A stretch of DNA of 64,000 nt from Psoroptes ovis (Eukaryota; Arthropoda; Arachnida; Sarcoptiformes; Psoroptidae). Shown one piece after another: positions 31,789-45,625 of this stretch. The stretch covers positions 2,480,001 to 2,544,000 of the forward strand of contig PQWQ01000006.1 of NCBI GenBank assembly GCA_002943765.1, given 5' to 3'. The notes under the pieces were generated by a model. It was given only the letters and a program-made list of their open reading frames with translations. It had not been told where the DNA came from and made no database searches. The position numbers were made by a program, and so were the translations under genes. Each line of letters opens with the position of its first letter. Position 1 is the first letter of the stretch.

Positions 31789-34297
31789 TTTCTTCTTTTC
31801 TTGAGAATATAAAGTTTTGAAAAATAATTTTTGCCATGAAAAAAGTGAAAATTCTTGGAAATTTTATTTTATTTTATCAGATAATGATGATTTTCATTTT
31901 TTTCCATTAATATGCTAATTATATTCTTAAATTTTTTTTCAATACCAATAGAATTCTCATTTATACTTCTCAAATTTCAAACAATTTTCTATTCTTATTT
32001 TTTTATCACATCGATGCAAATGACAGTTTAATTTGAAATGAAGTAGAAATGACAAAAGAAAAACATATTCAATTATTTTAATTTTCATATATCGGGACTC
32101 GAAAAAAATGAAATGCAATAAAATAAAATGAAATTATAAATTATAAATGATAATATATTTACATAGTTATTCTATAGTCTGATTTATTACGGTGAATGAA
32201 TGATAAAAAATATAAAATAAAATCAATATCAGAATTGTTTTGCCAGCATATCACACAATTCACTATCACCAATGTTGGCATGGGACAAACAAGATGCCAA
32301 ATTCAAGAATTTAAAAAGTTGAAAATTTGAAATTTTGAAGATTGACGAAATTTCGGAGAATTTCACAGAATTTGATTTCACGAATTTTTCCATTTTCACC
32401 CCTGTTGTTTATCGAATGGATTCAATGTTTTTCATGTTCATGTTTGAAATAAATATCAAAATTAAAAATTTTACTACCCGAAAAATTGACATAAGACACT
32501 GAATAATAACAAATAAATAAAATGTTTGCCGATCCATAAATACGCAAGTTTCGAGAAAAAATTTTGAATTTAAAATTCATGAAAGAACGATGTGAAAAAA
32601 AACTCATTTGAAATTCATTTTGAAATTTCAAAATTCAATATTGGTACAGGAATTCAAGGGAATTCCTTATTTTTATTTGCTTCATCTTCAAGAATGAAAT
32701 AAAATAAAATAAAATGATGAGCAAAAAATTTCTAAATTACTCTCAAATTCCTCAAGTATAAACTAATTACGAATGTGAAAATGGTTCATAATGTTTAACT
32801 TGATTGAATTTTTGTTCACGAAATAAAACGGAAAAGTCAATGAATTAAATGATCAATTCAAGTCATTGTTTTAATGATAATTTCTGGTCACTAATAAAAA
32901 TAATGATGATAATAATAATGATGATGATGATGGCGAAAAAATGCTAATAAAATGGATTTTTTTCATAATAATAATCATTTTCTAAGGTCCACTGGAAGCG
33001 TAAATTGTTGCCCGAGTAAATTGTACATAGTTTTCATAATGAAAAAAAAATTAAATTCAAACAATGACAATGATATCAACTAAAGAGGAATAAACTTGAC
33101 AACAACAACTACAGCAACAACAATTATTGAATCGGGATCCAGTGGAAACACTGAAGAGAAAAAATGAAAAATAAATGAATGGGCATTGAAATGATGATGA
33201 TCATTGCACAACATTTGCTCAATCAACAACAACAGTCAAGTGACACTCAAAGCTGATCATTTTTAATTGTAGTTTCGTGAACGAAATTTTTAAAAGAACA
33301 ACTAAGAAACACTGAAGAAATGGCCATTACTTTAAATGATAATGGATTCATTGGAATTCAATGAAATCCAACATATATCAACATTTGCCGCTATGATTCT
33401 CGGGTAAATTTTGAAATTCTTATTATTCTTATTCTTAAATGATGGAAACTAATAATTTCATTCTCGAACAAATGCATAAATTACAAATGTTTTTTTTCTG
33501 CTCTTATTCTTAAGATTCAGTATCATCGATCGATCGATTTAATCAATTTGTTTGTTTGTTGACTGGTTGGTTGGTTGGATGGTTGAATGTTTTTCAACCA
33601 AGCAAAAAATTTATGAAAATTTGTTGTCATCTGATTCACTTCAACACTTTCAATTCTTGGTTGTTGTTTGACATGATTTTGAAATTTCGGATCGAAATTC
33701 ACAGCAAGTCTTGGCAACAAATTTGATCATGTTCGAACGAAAAATTTTAATTTCTTCGTTTCTCTCCCTTAGATTCTGATCAAAATGCTTGGTTTCCATT
33801 TTTATTTTTTCATTTCATTTCGGTTGATACATGAATTCAATGATTTTCGTTTTTGTGTGAAATTATGTTTTGTATTTTGGTATTACTTTTCAAGATGAAA
33901 ATGAAAATAAATATGAAAAGGAAATGGTTGAAATGTAAAATGAATTTTTGATTTTGAAATTAAAAAAGAAACAAGTAAAAAATTCAGTTAACATTCACAT
34001 GATCAGTGAATTTGTTGTTGATGCTTTTTTAGTACAAGTGTTGATATTTCTCAATTTGAACTTAAGAAAAATAAAAATAACTGGTAAATGGTTGAATGAT
34101 TTTTTCATCATCTTCTTCTTGATATTTCTTCATCTCCTTCTTGGTATTTCATTATTATTGCATTATACATTGCATTTTTATCTCATGAATTCATTTGAAT
34201 CATTTGAAAATTTGCTTGGGTTTTACTTTTTTATTTTAATCAAACACTGAAACGAATATATATGAAGATCTTGGCGCAAAGAAATGAATAAATTCGG

Positions 34298-34328
34298 ATG
34301 AATGAATGAATGAATGAATAAATGAATA
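34298..34328 (+). repeat. (GAAT)n/(AATG)n microsatellite
   Basis: About five near-perfect tetranucleotide units grade into AAAT units. A reverse-orientation counterpart, (ATTC)n, lies at 45133-45155. Confidence 0.75.
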
Positions 34329-36428
34329 AAATGTCATTTCATTTTGACATGAAACAAATTGTGTAAATGGTGTTTTGCTCATGTTTTGTTTCATTATTTC
34401 ATTTCATTTTTCTTTTTAATATTATTCTTAATTTCATTTTTGATTTGTTTCAAATAAAATGATTCCATAATAAAACAAAAAAAATAATCTGTATCAAAAA
34501 TAATAGAGAAATGATTTGAAGAAATAATTCAAGAAAAAAATGAATGAATAAATGTATATAAATGAATAATGAATCTTTATTTTATTTTCATTCTCCTTTT
34601 TTTCGGGCTTTTTCGATGGCTTCAAGAGATTGTGAAATTGTTGTAAATAAATGAATCAATGTGTATGAATGAATTTATTTTCATTTTTATATTTATATTT
34701 GATTTAATTGTATTAAAGCTGAAAAATGAACATTTTCTATATCATATATTTCTTTCACAATTATTCGGTTGACATTCTCAGCCATTTTCTTCGTTTCGAG
34801 TAAGTAGATTTGATTAAATCTTCAAACATGGTGTGCAGCATAAGCAGCAGCAACAGAAACAGCATAAGCAGCAGCGATTTTCTTTGATTTTGAGAAAATT
34901 TTCTTCAAAATTCCATTTAAATGCATTGCGTTCCAAGAACCAAAAATAGAAACCGTTTTATTAATGATCATCGGGCATGCATTTTTTCGTCTTTGAAATG
35001 TGTAATGTTGATGAAATTTTTTTTGTTTAAATTTTATGTAAACATCAAATTAAATAATTTCATTGTCATTGATTTTCTAGAGCTTTTCGTCCATTTGTTT
35101 CTTCATTCATTGCTTCAGATGGAATTGACCTTTAAAATTCAAAGACCTTTTAAGCAAATTCATTGATCAAACAGTCGATTAAAAGTTGTAAATACAAAAT
35201 CAATACAAAAAAATACGGAAATCAAAAAAACCAAAAATTCATATTTCATTTTCAAGAAGAAGCGAAACAAATTCTAGTTACATTTGATCCATCTTTTTAG
35301 ATGTGATATTTTCATGTTTATTTTCAATTTTTGCTTCTGCAAAAATAAATATAAATAGATAAATAAATATATGGATATAAATCCATTTATTACATATTTG
35401 TCGAATAAACTAAAGAACTAATGTTCAAATTGTTGTTGTTATCAAGATGCTTTGTAATCGATTTTTATTTTCTTCATTGTTTGTTTGTTTCAATTCAATT
35501 TTCAATAATGGATAGATATTTCCAATATTTATGTATTTCTATGTATTTGTATTTATAATTTACATCTTCAAAATAGAAAGAAATTCGTTTTGTCATTTTT
35601 TTTCGTTTTCCATTTATTTCATTTTCATTTTTCATCATCCATTTTTCCATCTAACACTGTCAAAATTAAAAATTGAAATCACCATCAATAAAATAGCCAT
35701 CAACAACTAACAGAACAGCAACAAACAACAACAACCATTAACATAATCGATATGTTTGGTTTGATTCATGATGATGAATCAAATTTGAATCCGTTTTTCA
35801 GTCCATTTCAATTTTATTTTCATTTTTTCGATTCTGACCAAATAATTTTGAATATAAACTGTCACCATGTATTCAAATGTATATTCAACGCCGCATTTGC
35901 TAAATGATGACTATTTAATAATGTTCAAATCATTTGAAATATTTTAATGTTTTTCAATTTTTTTTTTGTTTTTGTTTTTTGTTTTTCATAAAATAACATT
36001 GAATAAAATAGAGAAATAGGAAAATACAAATCACTGAACATCATTCGATTTGATTTAATTTTTCATTTTATTTTTTTTTCAATTGTCAAAAGTTTTTAAA
36101 TTATTTTAAATTATTATTTTTGGAACAGAATAAAAAAGTTTTGTGAAAAATCCTAACAAATTCAGCAAAATGCATCATGAAAATTAAATGTATTTGGATA
36201 TGAGTGATGATGATGATGGAACAAAGGAAAATTGAAAAATGTGTGAAGATTAAATTTGCATAAATAATACATACAACCAAATAATATTTAGGCAAATTTA
36301 TGAATTTGATTCTGATTAAATTTGATTTGGTTTTTCTCCTTTTTTTCTGGCAGTAAAATAATCATAATCATTGGAGTTTCATTTTTTGCATGTAATTTTA
36401 ATTTTTTTCCATGTTTCAAGCGATTCAT

Positions 36429-36466
36429 ACGATTCAAATGATTTCAAACGATTCGAATGATTTAAA
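36429..36466 (+). repeat. 19-bp direct tandem duplication
   Basis: The unit ACGATTCAAATGATTTCAA at 36429-36447 is followed directly by a copy differing at two positions (36448-36466). A GAGA-like stretch (about 36480-36510) follows. It may be a regulatory repeat or simple slippage. Confidence 0.5.
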
Positions 36467-37926
36467 CTCTAAAATAGTTGGCGAGCGACAGCAAGAGATA
36501 GAGAGATGTAGGGTAAAAGATCCATGAAAATGAAATCCAATTATATTACATTTCATTACATTTGTGATTTATTTCGAGGATAATAATAATTTTCATCATT
36601 ATTTGAATGAGCGGAAATATCGTTATATTTTATCGTTGATGAGATTGTAATGTTTAATTTTTATCTTTTATTCATTCATTCATGGCTAGAAAAAAAATGA
36701 TTATGGCCCTTGGACATAAGAATCATTCGCTGGAGCAATGCATAGAATGGGAAAGGAAAATGATTTCAATGATGATTTCTTAAATTTGTTAAATGAGATT
36801 TGGAAAAACTGAATATTAATATCATCATTATTATCTTTAATAAATTTTCCATGGCAAATTAAGAGAGAAAATGGATACAATTTCATTTCATTTATTTGTA
36901 TGTTCGTTTGTTTATTTGTTTGTCTATTTGTTCATTTGTTCATTCTTATAATGACCAATGAATGATGTAAATTGAATGATGAAAATGAATTAAATGCATG
37001 GAAATTGAATTAAATGAATGAAAATTTTTGAATTGATCATTTTGTTTAGTTTAACATTTCATTTTGTTTATTCTTTTGGCTACAAATATACGAATATTAT
37101 GTAATACATAAAATAAAACATGATAATTGTTCATAGCCATAATTATGATAATTTAATTTGAATAATTGGAATTTTATTTTTCATTTATTTGATTTAATTC
37201 ATTTTTTGTGATCGAAGAGAAAGATGAAAAAATCCATAAAATTACATCAAAAAGAAAAAAATTCAATTTTTCAAACCCTTGGGTTGGGGTATGATATAAA
37301 ACAATGAATTAATTTTTTTTCAATTATCTCAATTTTATAACTTCCACTGATGTATATGCATATCCATGGACCCTTTGGATCCATGAACTCATTTGAAAAC
37401 TTTTGCGGCAAATATTCGTTCACCAACAACCCGAATATACCCTCTAAGTCTTAGAGTCTAAGACATGCTCCATTTATCAGCCAAAAAATGAAATGTTTTC
37501 CCATAAATTTTTCACTATTTTTCTTGACTTTTTTTTGGTTAATGTTTCTTATTTGATTCATTCATTCATTTGATTCTGCTGTTTGTTATTTATTTTTATT
37601 TATTTTCTTTTGAATAGGATTTATTCTTTTATCTTTTACAACAAAAGAAAAATTGAAATCGAAAAAAATGCAAAGATTCATCATTTGTAATTTTCGAATT
37701 TTTTTGTACTGAAAACAGAAAAAAATTCTTAACAAATCGTTTTCTCTGTATTTTCTTTGTATATCACTTGGCAGTATTAAGTTTGTATATTTACACAAAG
37801 AATGCAAACATTTTGACTAAATGTTTCATAAAAAAATAAAATAAATTGAAAAAATGAAATGAAAGATAATAAATGTCCATCAATGATCTACAATGTGTCT
37901 AAGCAAGCCTGTGAACCCACGCATAC

Positions 37927-38396
37927 ATGAAATGAAATGATGAACGAGCGGTTTAATGCCCCTATACCATTCTTTTATAGGGGAGATTAATAATTCCAAT
38001 CACGATAAAATCGCTTTCATAAATTCGATCAAATGTACCAATTTATTGCGATCTAGTACCATTATGTGCAGTTCATCGCCAAGCTTACCCCCGCAACTTA
38101 CTTCACATAAGTGACGTTGGTAAGCAAAGCGATTACATTCTAGCAACAAGTGCATAGATGTCTGCAAAACAATCACAGCTTGGATGTTCGATTATTCTGT
38201 ATTTCCATTTGTAATAATTAAAATTGCCATGACCGGTAAGAAACTGTGTTGTCATACCATCTGGAACAATACTTGAAGTAAATCTGTGTTCGACAGACGG
38301 AAAGAACAATTTGGTCACTGATCCATTGGCAGTTGAAAACCATCTGGATTGCCAGTCAGAGTTGAGTTTGGATTTCATCAAATTATGGGCATACAT
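37927..38396 (-). mobile_element. 3' remnant of a non-LTR (LINE) retrotransposon, frameshifted
   Basis: The minus-strand frame 38396-38133 resembles the C-terminal end of LINE ORF2 proteins: LNSDWQSRWFST, then KLFFPSVEHRF, then TTQFLTGHGNFNYY, then CDC. The usual zinc-knuckle partner HLLLECNRF and a closing helix (GDELHIMVLDRNKLVHLIEF) follow in a different frame down to a stop at 38000-38002, so at least one frameshift lies near 38147-38160. Downstream are a stem-loop (37959-37983) and short TTTCA-like repeats near 37927-37940 that may mark the element's 3' end. No reverse transcriptase core is present. The upstream boundary is unclear and could extend to about 38500. Confidence 0.6.
37959..37983 (-). 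repeat. stem-loop in the 3' UTR of the retroelement remnant
   Basis: CCCCTATA at 37959-37966 pairs perfectly with TATAGGGG at 37976-37983 across a 9-nt loop. It begins 17 bp after the ORF stop in element orientation. Many LINEs carry a 3' hairpin recognised by their reverse transcriptase, so this may be the template-recognition structure; that role is inferred. Confidence 0.5.
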
Positions 38397-41300
38397 ACAT
38401 ATGTGAGAAAATTCAAAATTCTTGCTTGACTTTCGACACTTTTAACTCTTTAACCAATTCTTCATTGATGAACGAAATTATCCTCGTGTAAAACGCTCAA
38501 TAACACACGCAAGAACATTCAAACAATTGAATTTCATGAATTGAATCGAAAATTCAAAAAAATTGAATATAAAAAATATTTAAATTTAATTCAATAAAAT
38601 AAACTACACAAAATCTTTTATGTAAATACATGTAAATAATTTTTTTACGAGAGATAAAAGAAAATTGGTGCAAAATCAATGAAATGAATCAGCGAATAAA
38701 TCAAATATTCTCATATATAAATTCAATTGTAAAAAGAGATAAATAAAAATTGGCAAAGATTGAAAATAATAAATATTTACTCAATCAAAATTCAATATCA
38801 AAGATACAGAGAATAGGATCAAAGAATCGTAACAATATTTTCATTTTCCAATTTTAAAATTGAAAATGTCGCAGATAACATATTTGAGTAGGGGTTGTCC
38901 AGAAAGTTTTTGCCGATTTCAATAAGGATAATTCGATTGATTTCCATTGATTTTAACACGAAAGGACTTTTCGAACAGCCAATCTCAAAAATATTTATTA
39001 CCAAACCGATTCCCGTAGGAAAGATTTTTTTCTTATTTATTCGTTGTTGTTGTTTCTATGTTTGTCATTTGCTACATTTTTTTAATAAAAAAACATCCAT
39101 TAGGTAAAATATTTTATTTTCAACCAACGTAAATAAAAAATTGATTCAAAATGAACATTTTCATCAATCAATGAATGTATGAATGAATAATGATAAAATA
39201 AAATAAAATTTCGATTAATTTTATTTTATTTTTCATCTGAAAATTTGAATTTTCAATAAAAAATAAATTTAGAAAAAATGAATTCAAAATTGAAATGAAA
39301 TGGAAATTGAATTATATTTATTTATTGAAAAAAAAAATTCTATAAATTAATAAATAAATGAATCAATGAATTGATGAATTTGAAAAGAAATGGAAAAATT
39401 CAAAATTCACATCAAAAAGTCAAAACAAAATGAATTTCAACTCCTTTCAATTCAATTTGTTTTCGTTTGAAATCCGGCAATATTTTTATTTTTACTTTTC
39501 CATTTTCCTTTATTTTTTTTTCAATTGATGAAAACGCAAATTTTCAACCCTTCTTCAAAGTTCCTAAAGAAAATTTCAAAGAAATTAATTTCCCAAAACA
39601 CATAAAAGAATAAGAAATAAGAATCTTATAGAAGTTTCAATAAGAAATAAAATTCAATAAATAAAAATTCAAGGAAGGAAGCCGAGATGATGATCATTGA
39701 ATGTGTATTAAAATATTATTTCAAAAATTCATATTTTCCATCGTTGGGCAAATGTTTCAATGTTTTATTTTGGTTCTTTGTGTTCATTTCAAGCTTTTTC
39801 ACGAAAGTTTTCACCAAAGTTTTTTGAATTTTCATTCATTCATTCGTGATGATGCACAAATTTATGCACAATAGAGAAATATGGATACGAAATGGGTAAA
39901 ACAGAATATCACCCAATTTCAGTTTAACAATTTGCAGAACATTTTTTTCAAAGGGAAATTTCATTGTTTTTTCACACATTTGTTTCAAATGAAAAAATTT
40001 TGAAAATTTTAAAAATACAAAAAACTGAAAAAAAACGTAGAAAACAAAAAACAAACATTTATTTTCAAATAATTAAAACAAAACAAAACAAACGAAGAAA
40101 GAAAGAAAACAAACAAACCGGAAATTTTTTCCAATTTCATTTCATACCATTCCATTGAATTGAATTCATTCAATCTGAATTCAATGCAATGAATTTAGGC
40201 GAGAAAAAAAAACAAAACAACGAAAACAAATTTAAAGAATAGAAATTCCAGGAATTTTGGAAATTCTGGAATCCGCACAACACTATTTGCTATTGAATTT
40301 CATCATCATTTCATTACATGAAAGAAATGAAAAGCAGAATTTTTTTAGGTTTTCGCTATTATTTTTTCATTCATTTATTTATTATAAAAATAAATTACAA
40401 TTTCTTTTCATTGTTTATCGTTATTGTTTATTGTTGTCATGATATGAAAAGTTATGATATGTTGCAGTTAATTATCAACAGCAATAATAATAATGATGAT
40501 AACAATAATAATAATAAACAAAAGTAAATTTCTATTTTTTTCCTTCAATATTTTGATGTTCAATATTCTTTGGGGTTGTGTTCCCGTTGCTGCTTTTTTT
40601 GGCATGATTTCATGTGATTTATTTGTGATTTTTTCTACTCTCGGATATTTTGCAAAATTCTGGAATTCTCTTGAATTATTTTTGGGTTGTTTTGTTTTGG
40701 ATTCTGAAATTCTGAATTTCTACGCCCTGTAATTATTGTTATTAAATGATGGTGAAATAATCAAAGTACAAATTCAATTTAAACAACAACAAAAACAATA
40801 AAAATAAATAAAGAATCGGTATGATAGAATAATACAAGAGACGAATATTGATTATGATTATTATTATTGTTTTCCAATAATAATGATGGTAATCGATGAT
40901 GATGAGCCAATTTTTCGTCGATTCTGGTATTTTGATTAATTCCGCATACTGTTGTCGTCGGTTGCGAGTGAGAGATGAATATGCGAAAAAATGAAAATAT
41001 GCGACGAGTGCAAATTCAGAAGGACAGAATGCCATGAAACAAGAATGAAAATGGATGGAAATAGAATACCAAAAAAGTGTGAACGTCGAAACTTCTTTAT
41101 CTCTTTGCCATCTGTTCATATTCGCTTGTATTTTTTTCGTTTAAATCTTAATGTGAAAATGTTTCCATTGAAAATATTTATACAAATAAATGAATGAATA
41201 AATAAATAAACATCATTCCAGTTGTTTTATTTTGTTTTTGGGTACAATATTTTCACATATTTTCACACACATTTTGCCGGTTTTCATTTCTTTTCACTAC

Positions 41301-41571
41301 TGTATTTTGGTGTGCTTAGATGATAGCAATAATAATGACGCTGATGGAGATTGTTCGTTTGTACCATTTTGTTTTCTTTGTTTGGTTGAATGATTTGATG
41401 ATTTCAAATGGAAATAAATAAATAAACAAATAAATAGAGAAATAGTACAGGCGATAACAAACCACAGAATCGTCGAATTGAATCGAAATAAATGGAAATA
41501 AAAAAATAAGAAATACAGAAAATGAACAAATGTAAAAATCAAAATGATATGTGTTTCGGCATGGATATGTT

Positions 41572-41594
41572 TGTGTGTGTGTGTGTGTGTGTGT
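41572..41594 (+). repeat. (TG)n microsatellite
   Basis: An uninterrupted TG/GT run of about 11 units in the gene-poor region. Confidence 0.85.
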
Positions 41595-42942
41595 TTGTAT
41601 TTGTCTTTGTTGTTTGTATTTATTTTGTATCATCATCATCATCGTCAAATCAAAAAGAAATAAATTAAAAGAAATAAATCCAAGAAACGATTGAAATGAT
41701 GATAAATTCAAATTCCATCATTGTTCCAATTCCAAATTTATTTGTTTGTTTATTCATTTGTTTATTTATTTATTTTCATTTGTATTCATTCATTCATCTT
41801 TATTTCTTTGGCTTCCACACTGCGATTTCTTCCATCAAAAGGCGTACATTTTCAAATGATATGCATTTGGAACAAATATCAAACAATAAGAAACAAAAAC
41901 AAATAAGAATTTTCCATAATTATAATTAAAGAAATCTCCAAACAGTGCAAACACTAAGCAGCTCAAGGAAATTTCAATGCAAATCCAATGAAGTTTCTTG
42001 AAACGAATTCAATTTTAATGTTTGTCATAAAAAATTCTTATTCATTCATGTATTCATCATTCATTCATTCTTATGATTTTGACCAGAAAGATGCTGCGAA
42101 TTCAGATGTTACAATGAAAATTTCAGATGAAATTTCGCGAAGAAAAAACAACTAAGCAGAATTAAAAAGAAACGAAAACCTAGCAGAATAGGCCAAAGGT
42201 GAAAACGATACAAAAAGACCTTTAAACACATCAGGCATTTAAACACATGTGTACATTTACGTAATTTTTGCCTTATCGTATCTTTGAAAAAGATGGTGGT
42301 AGCAGCATGTGATTTTGATCAAAGCAACAAACTGAGATATGAACCTTATAAACAAATGAGAAATGAAAAGAATTTTCATTTCAAACCTCTTCACTTTTGC
42401 TTATTTGTTTTTGCTTATTTTTCTTGTTTGTTCAGCTTGTTTTCATTCATATTTTCATTTATTTCGTTATGTGTGATTGCTTGTCATTATTTTCAACACC
42501 ATTTAACAAAACACATACAAACAAATAGACAAACACTTGTCATTTTTAGTTGATTATTTACTTGTGTGTGATTATATAATGACAAATAATACAATGACAA
42601 TTTCAAGAGTGAGAAAATAATGGAAAAAATGTGATTCCAGAACAAAAACAACAACAAAAAACATGTGACAAAAACAGAATCGTCTTGTATTTGTTTTTGA
42701 TTTCATAATTCTTGGTGATTTTTCTTTATTTCAATTTTTCTTCCAATTTTGAATTTATGAATGTTTGAAAAAATAAGAAAATTTTCAAATTATCAAATAA
42801 AAACAAAGTAAGAAAAAAAGAAAACTTTTTATTTTTGTTTCGAGAAGATTTACTATTTCAAATGTTCTTGGGTCAACAAAAACCGATTTTGCCCGAGAAG
42901 AAAACCAACCAAAATCTACTTGATCAAGACCCGAGAATCGCT

Positions 42943-42985
42943 TCCAAAATCTTCGAAATGCTCCGAATGCCAAAATCCTCGAAAT
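42943..42985 (+). repeat. duplicated 17-bp element, 26-bp period
   Basis: CCAAAATCTTCGAAATG at 42943-42959 recurs with one substitution at 42969-42985. The surrounding 42870-43030 is noticeably richer in C and G than its flanks. The pair lies about 100 bp upstream of the transcription start predicted at 43081, so it could be a duplicated factor-binding site. Part of the stretch is open on the minus strand, but no protein family is recognisable. Confidence 0.45.
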
Positions 42986-43050
42986 GTTAAGAAATTTCGG
43001 GTTGTAAAGTGTCTTGCGCATCCCAGAAGAAATAGTTGTGAAAAATTTCA

Positions 43051-43084
43051 TATAAAAACACATCCACCGAAGTTCATTTCAGTT
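43051..43084 (+). promoter_or_regulatory. TATA box plus initiator core promoter
   Basis: TATAAAA at 43051-43057 and the arthropod initiator TCAGTT at 43079-43084 place the +1 A at 43081, with the TATA box at -30, the canonical distance. No clear downstream promoter element was found at +28. The transcript could be a long 5' UTR of the receptor phosphatase, whose start codon is 3.6 kb downstream, or a separate RNA. This is the best-formed core promoter that I found in the window. Confidence 0.5.
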
Positions 43085-43268
43085 CCAGTGATTCATTGAT
43101 TCATTCACAAACACTCGGTAGTTTACCGTTTTTTTTCGGTTTTCATTCAATTCATTCATTTCATTTCTTTTCATTCTTCGGTTGTTTTCACATATAAAAT
43201 TTGCTTGATCAACACACAAAAATATAGTTGAAAATTCATAGTAATATAACTACAGTGAAGCAGCAACA

Positions 43269-43337
43269 ATGACATCACCACCGCCAGCAGCCACAGCAGC
43301 ACTAATGAAAAGACAACGACCTTTTTTGGCAGTATAA
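43269..43337 (+). CDS. short ORF (22 residues) downstream of the TATA-initiator promoter
   Basis: The first ATG of any substance after the predicted start at 43081 opens MTSPPPAATAALMKRQRPFL, then a few residues and TAA. It is compositionally unlike its surroundings (Pro/Ala-rich, CAG/CCA codons). It could be an upstream ORF in a 5' UTR or a first coding exon cut at GCA|GTATAA (43331/43332). No downstream partner exon was found. Confidence 0.25.
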   Translation: MTSPPPAATAALMKRQRPFLAV

Positions 43338-45586
43338 GATCTACGGAATACACGAATTTTTCATTTTATTTCATTTCATTCCTCTTGGAAGTGAAGAACA
43401 TTTTATTTCATCAGTGAAATAATAAATTTTCACCAAACAAATTCATACAAATTATTTTATGGTGAATCTTTTCCCGTTATTTTACAAATTTCTTCTTCAA
43501 TAATTATCGATTGAATTTCATGAAATTCCATGAAAGACATTCATTAATTGTCATTCGACGGGTTATTCAACGCGGGCCCAAGACAAAAACAGACAAAACC
43601 GAATCATAAAAAGAAACAATTTATCTCATATATGAGACAATTTCGATTCCAATCAAATTTTCAAATCATCAAATCACATTTTATTCACCAATCATTTTAT
43701 TCATCCAATTCATCATCAAATAATGAAAGAGAAAAATCGCTCCCAATTGGCCATACATTAAAAATGAATGCATGAAACAAATGTTTCAGTGAATTATGAT
43801 AAATAATAATTTCATTATATCCAAATAAAACAAACAAACAACAGCAGAAGCAGCAATAATAAACTTTTTATTATTATTACTTATTTTCAATTGGTTTCGT
43901 TTTATATATTCAGTGTAACAACATCTTTTCATCATTCAAATTGTGCAAATTTGTATTTTCTCGTTTATTTTTATAAGTTTCATTGGTTTATTATTCATTT
44001 TTATTTGCAACTTTGGCCAAAAACTATTTTGCACTAAACTATTTACGTACCAAACACTCACACTCAACTCTTTATTCCTCATCTCGTTCATCATTCATTG
44101 ATTATCATTATTTTGTCGACGTTTTTCCCATCTTCTTCAGCTGATTCATATTGTGTTATGTAATGAAATGAATGAACGAACGATTGCATTAATGATGTAA
44201 TAGCAAATAACAGCAGCAATCATCTAACAATAGCAGCATCATCATCAGCAGCAGCAAAACACCTTAGAATCAAGTTTTTGTCTGTTCAATTTTGAATCAT
44301 TCTTCAAATCTTCATCATTCTTCATTGTTCATCATCATCTTAGCCATTTCAATTCATTATTTTTTCGATTATATTCAACTATTATTCATCATCATCATCA
44401 TTAATAACAACAGTTTTTGTTTATTTCGCTTTACTTAGCTTGGTTTCTTATTTATTTAAAATTATCATCGCCAAAGAATTTTCAAAAGTTATTCATAATA
44501 ATAAGAAAAAACCAGAAAACCAATAATAATAACAGCTGTACGACGCCGAATCATCATTGTTGAATCATTGAATTGAAGATTGGAGAAAAACTGAAGAAAA
44601 GAACCCTCAAAGACTGACTGAAAATAGTGTTGAATTCAATCAAAAGATAGCAAAGAATCAAAAATAAAGAAAGGATAACCCGATGAATCACATATTCGAA
44701 TTTAAGTTCATCATCATCATTATCTTCATCATATTTAGGCTTCATACACATTTTCATTGTGAATTTTGTGTGTGTTTGTGTATGGTGAAATGTTTGAATA
44801 ATGTTTGAACATTTGCGAAAATAAAAATTATGAAAAATCATCAAAATCAAAATATTTTTACCATAATTTTGTCATTATTATCATTATGATCATTATTTGT
44901 TATGATTTTCATCGTCGTATTCATCATAAAACATAATAATCAACATCAACAACGACAAACATCATCGAATAATGCGCTATACTCCTACCCTTGAAAAATG
45001 TAACCAAAAGCGAAAAAAGATGTAAATATGTGTGTTTGTTGTATTCAATTCAATTCAATTTTTTAAATTGACAATTATATTCATCATTGATTTTTCAGTG
45101 GTTGGTGAATTTTTCATTTTTTTCCATCTATCCATTCATTCATTCATTCATTCATTGTTGATGTTCACATATGTACAATTAGACAATTTAAAATGAAATA
45201 TAAAAAAATCAACGGAATGAAATGAAATTAAAATGAATGAATAAATGAATATTAAATATTGGAAAAAAATGAAGAAATCAGAAAAAACGAAATAAATTCA
45301 TAGATCATCATAAATCAACAATATTATTATAATCATTACTGGTTACATACATACATCCATGCACACAATTACAATCATAATTAATCATAATAATAATAAT
45401 TTATATTTTCAATTATCATCATTAATTGTTGTTGTTGTAGTAATAATAATAACTGATTATATATTGTCGTTGTCGTCGTTGTCTACTATATGTGTTCGTG
45501 TACTGAGAAATGAAAAAAAATGATTTTCTGTTCATTCGATATGAAGTGAAATGAATCGAATTCAAATGAACATGAACGATTGCACT

Positions 45587-45588
<2 letters not shown>

Positions 45589-45620
<32 letters not shown>
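45589..45620 (+). repeat. (TC)16 microsatellite
   Basis: A perfect 32-bp TC run 1.1 kb upstream of the receptor phosphatase start codon. On the minus strand it is GAGAGA, the motif bound by GAGA-factor-type proteins in insects; no such role can be shown here. Confidence 0.9.

Positions 45621-45625
<5 letters not shown>

Noticed and set aside
40742..41711. Several overlapping frames of 80-130 codons on the minus strand.
   Set aside because: They are hydrophobic, low complexity, cross TG and ATT microsatellites, and match no protein family.
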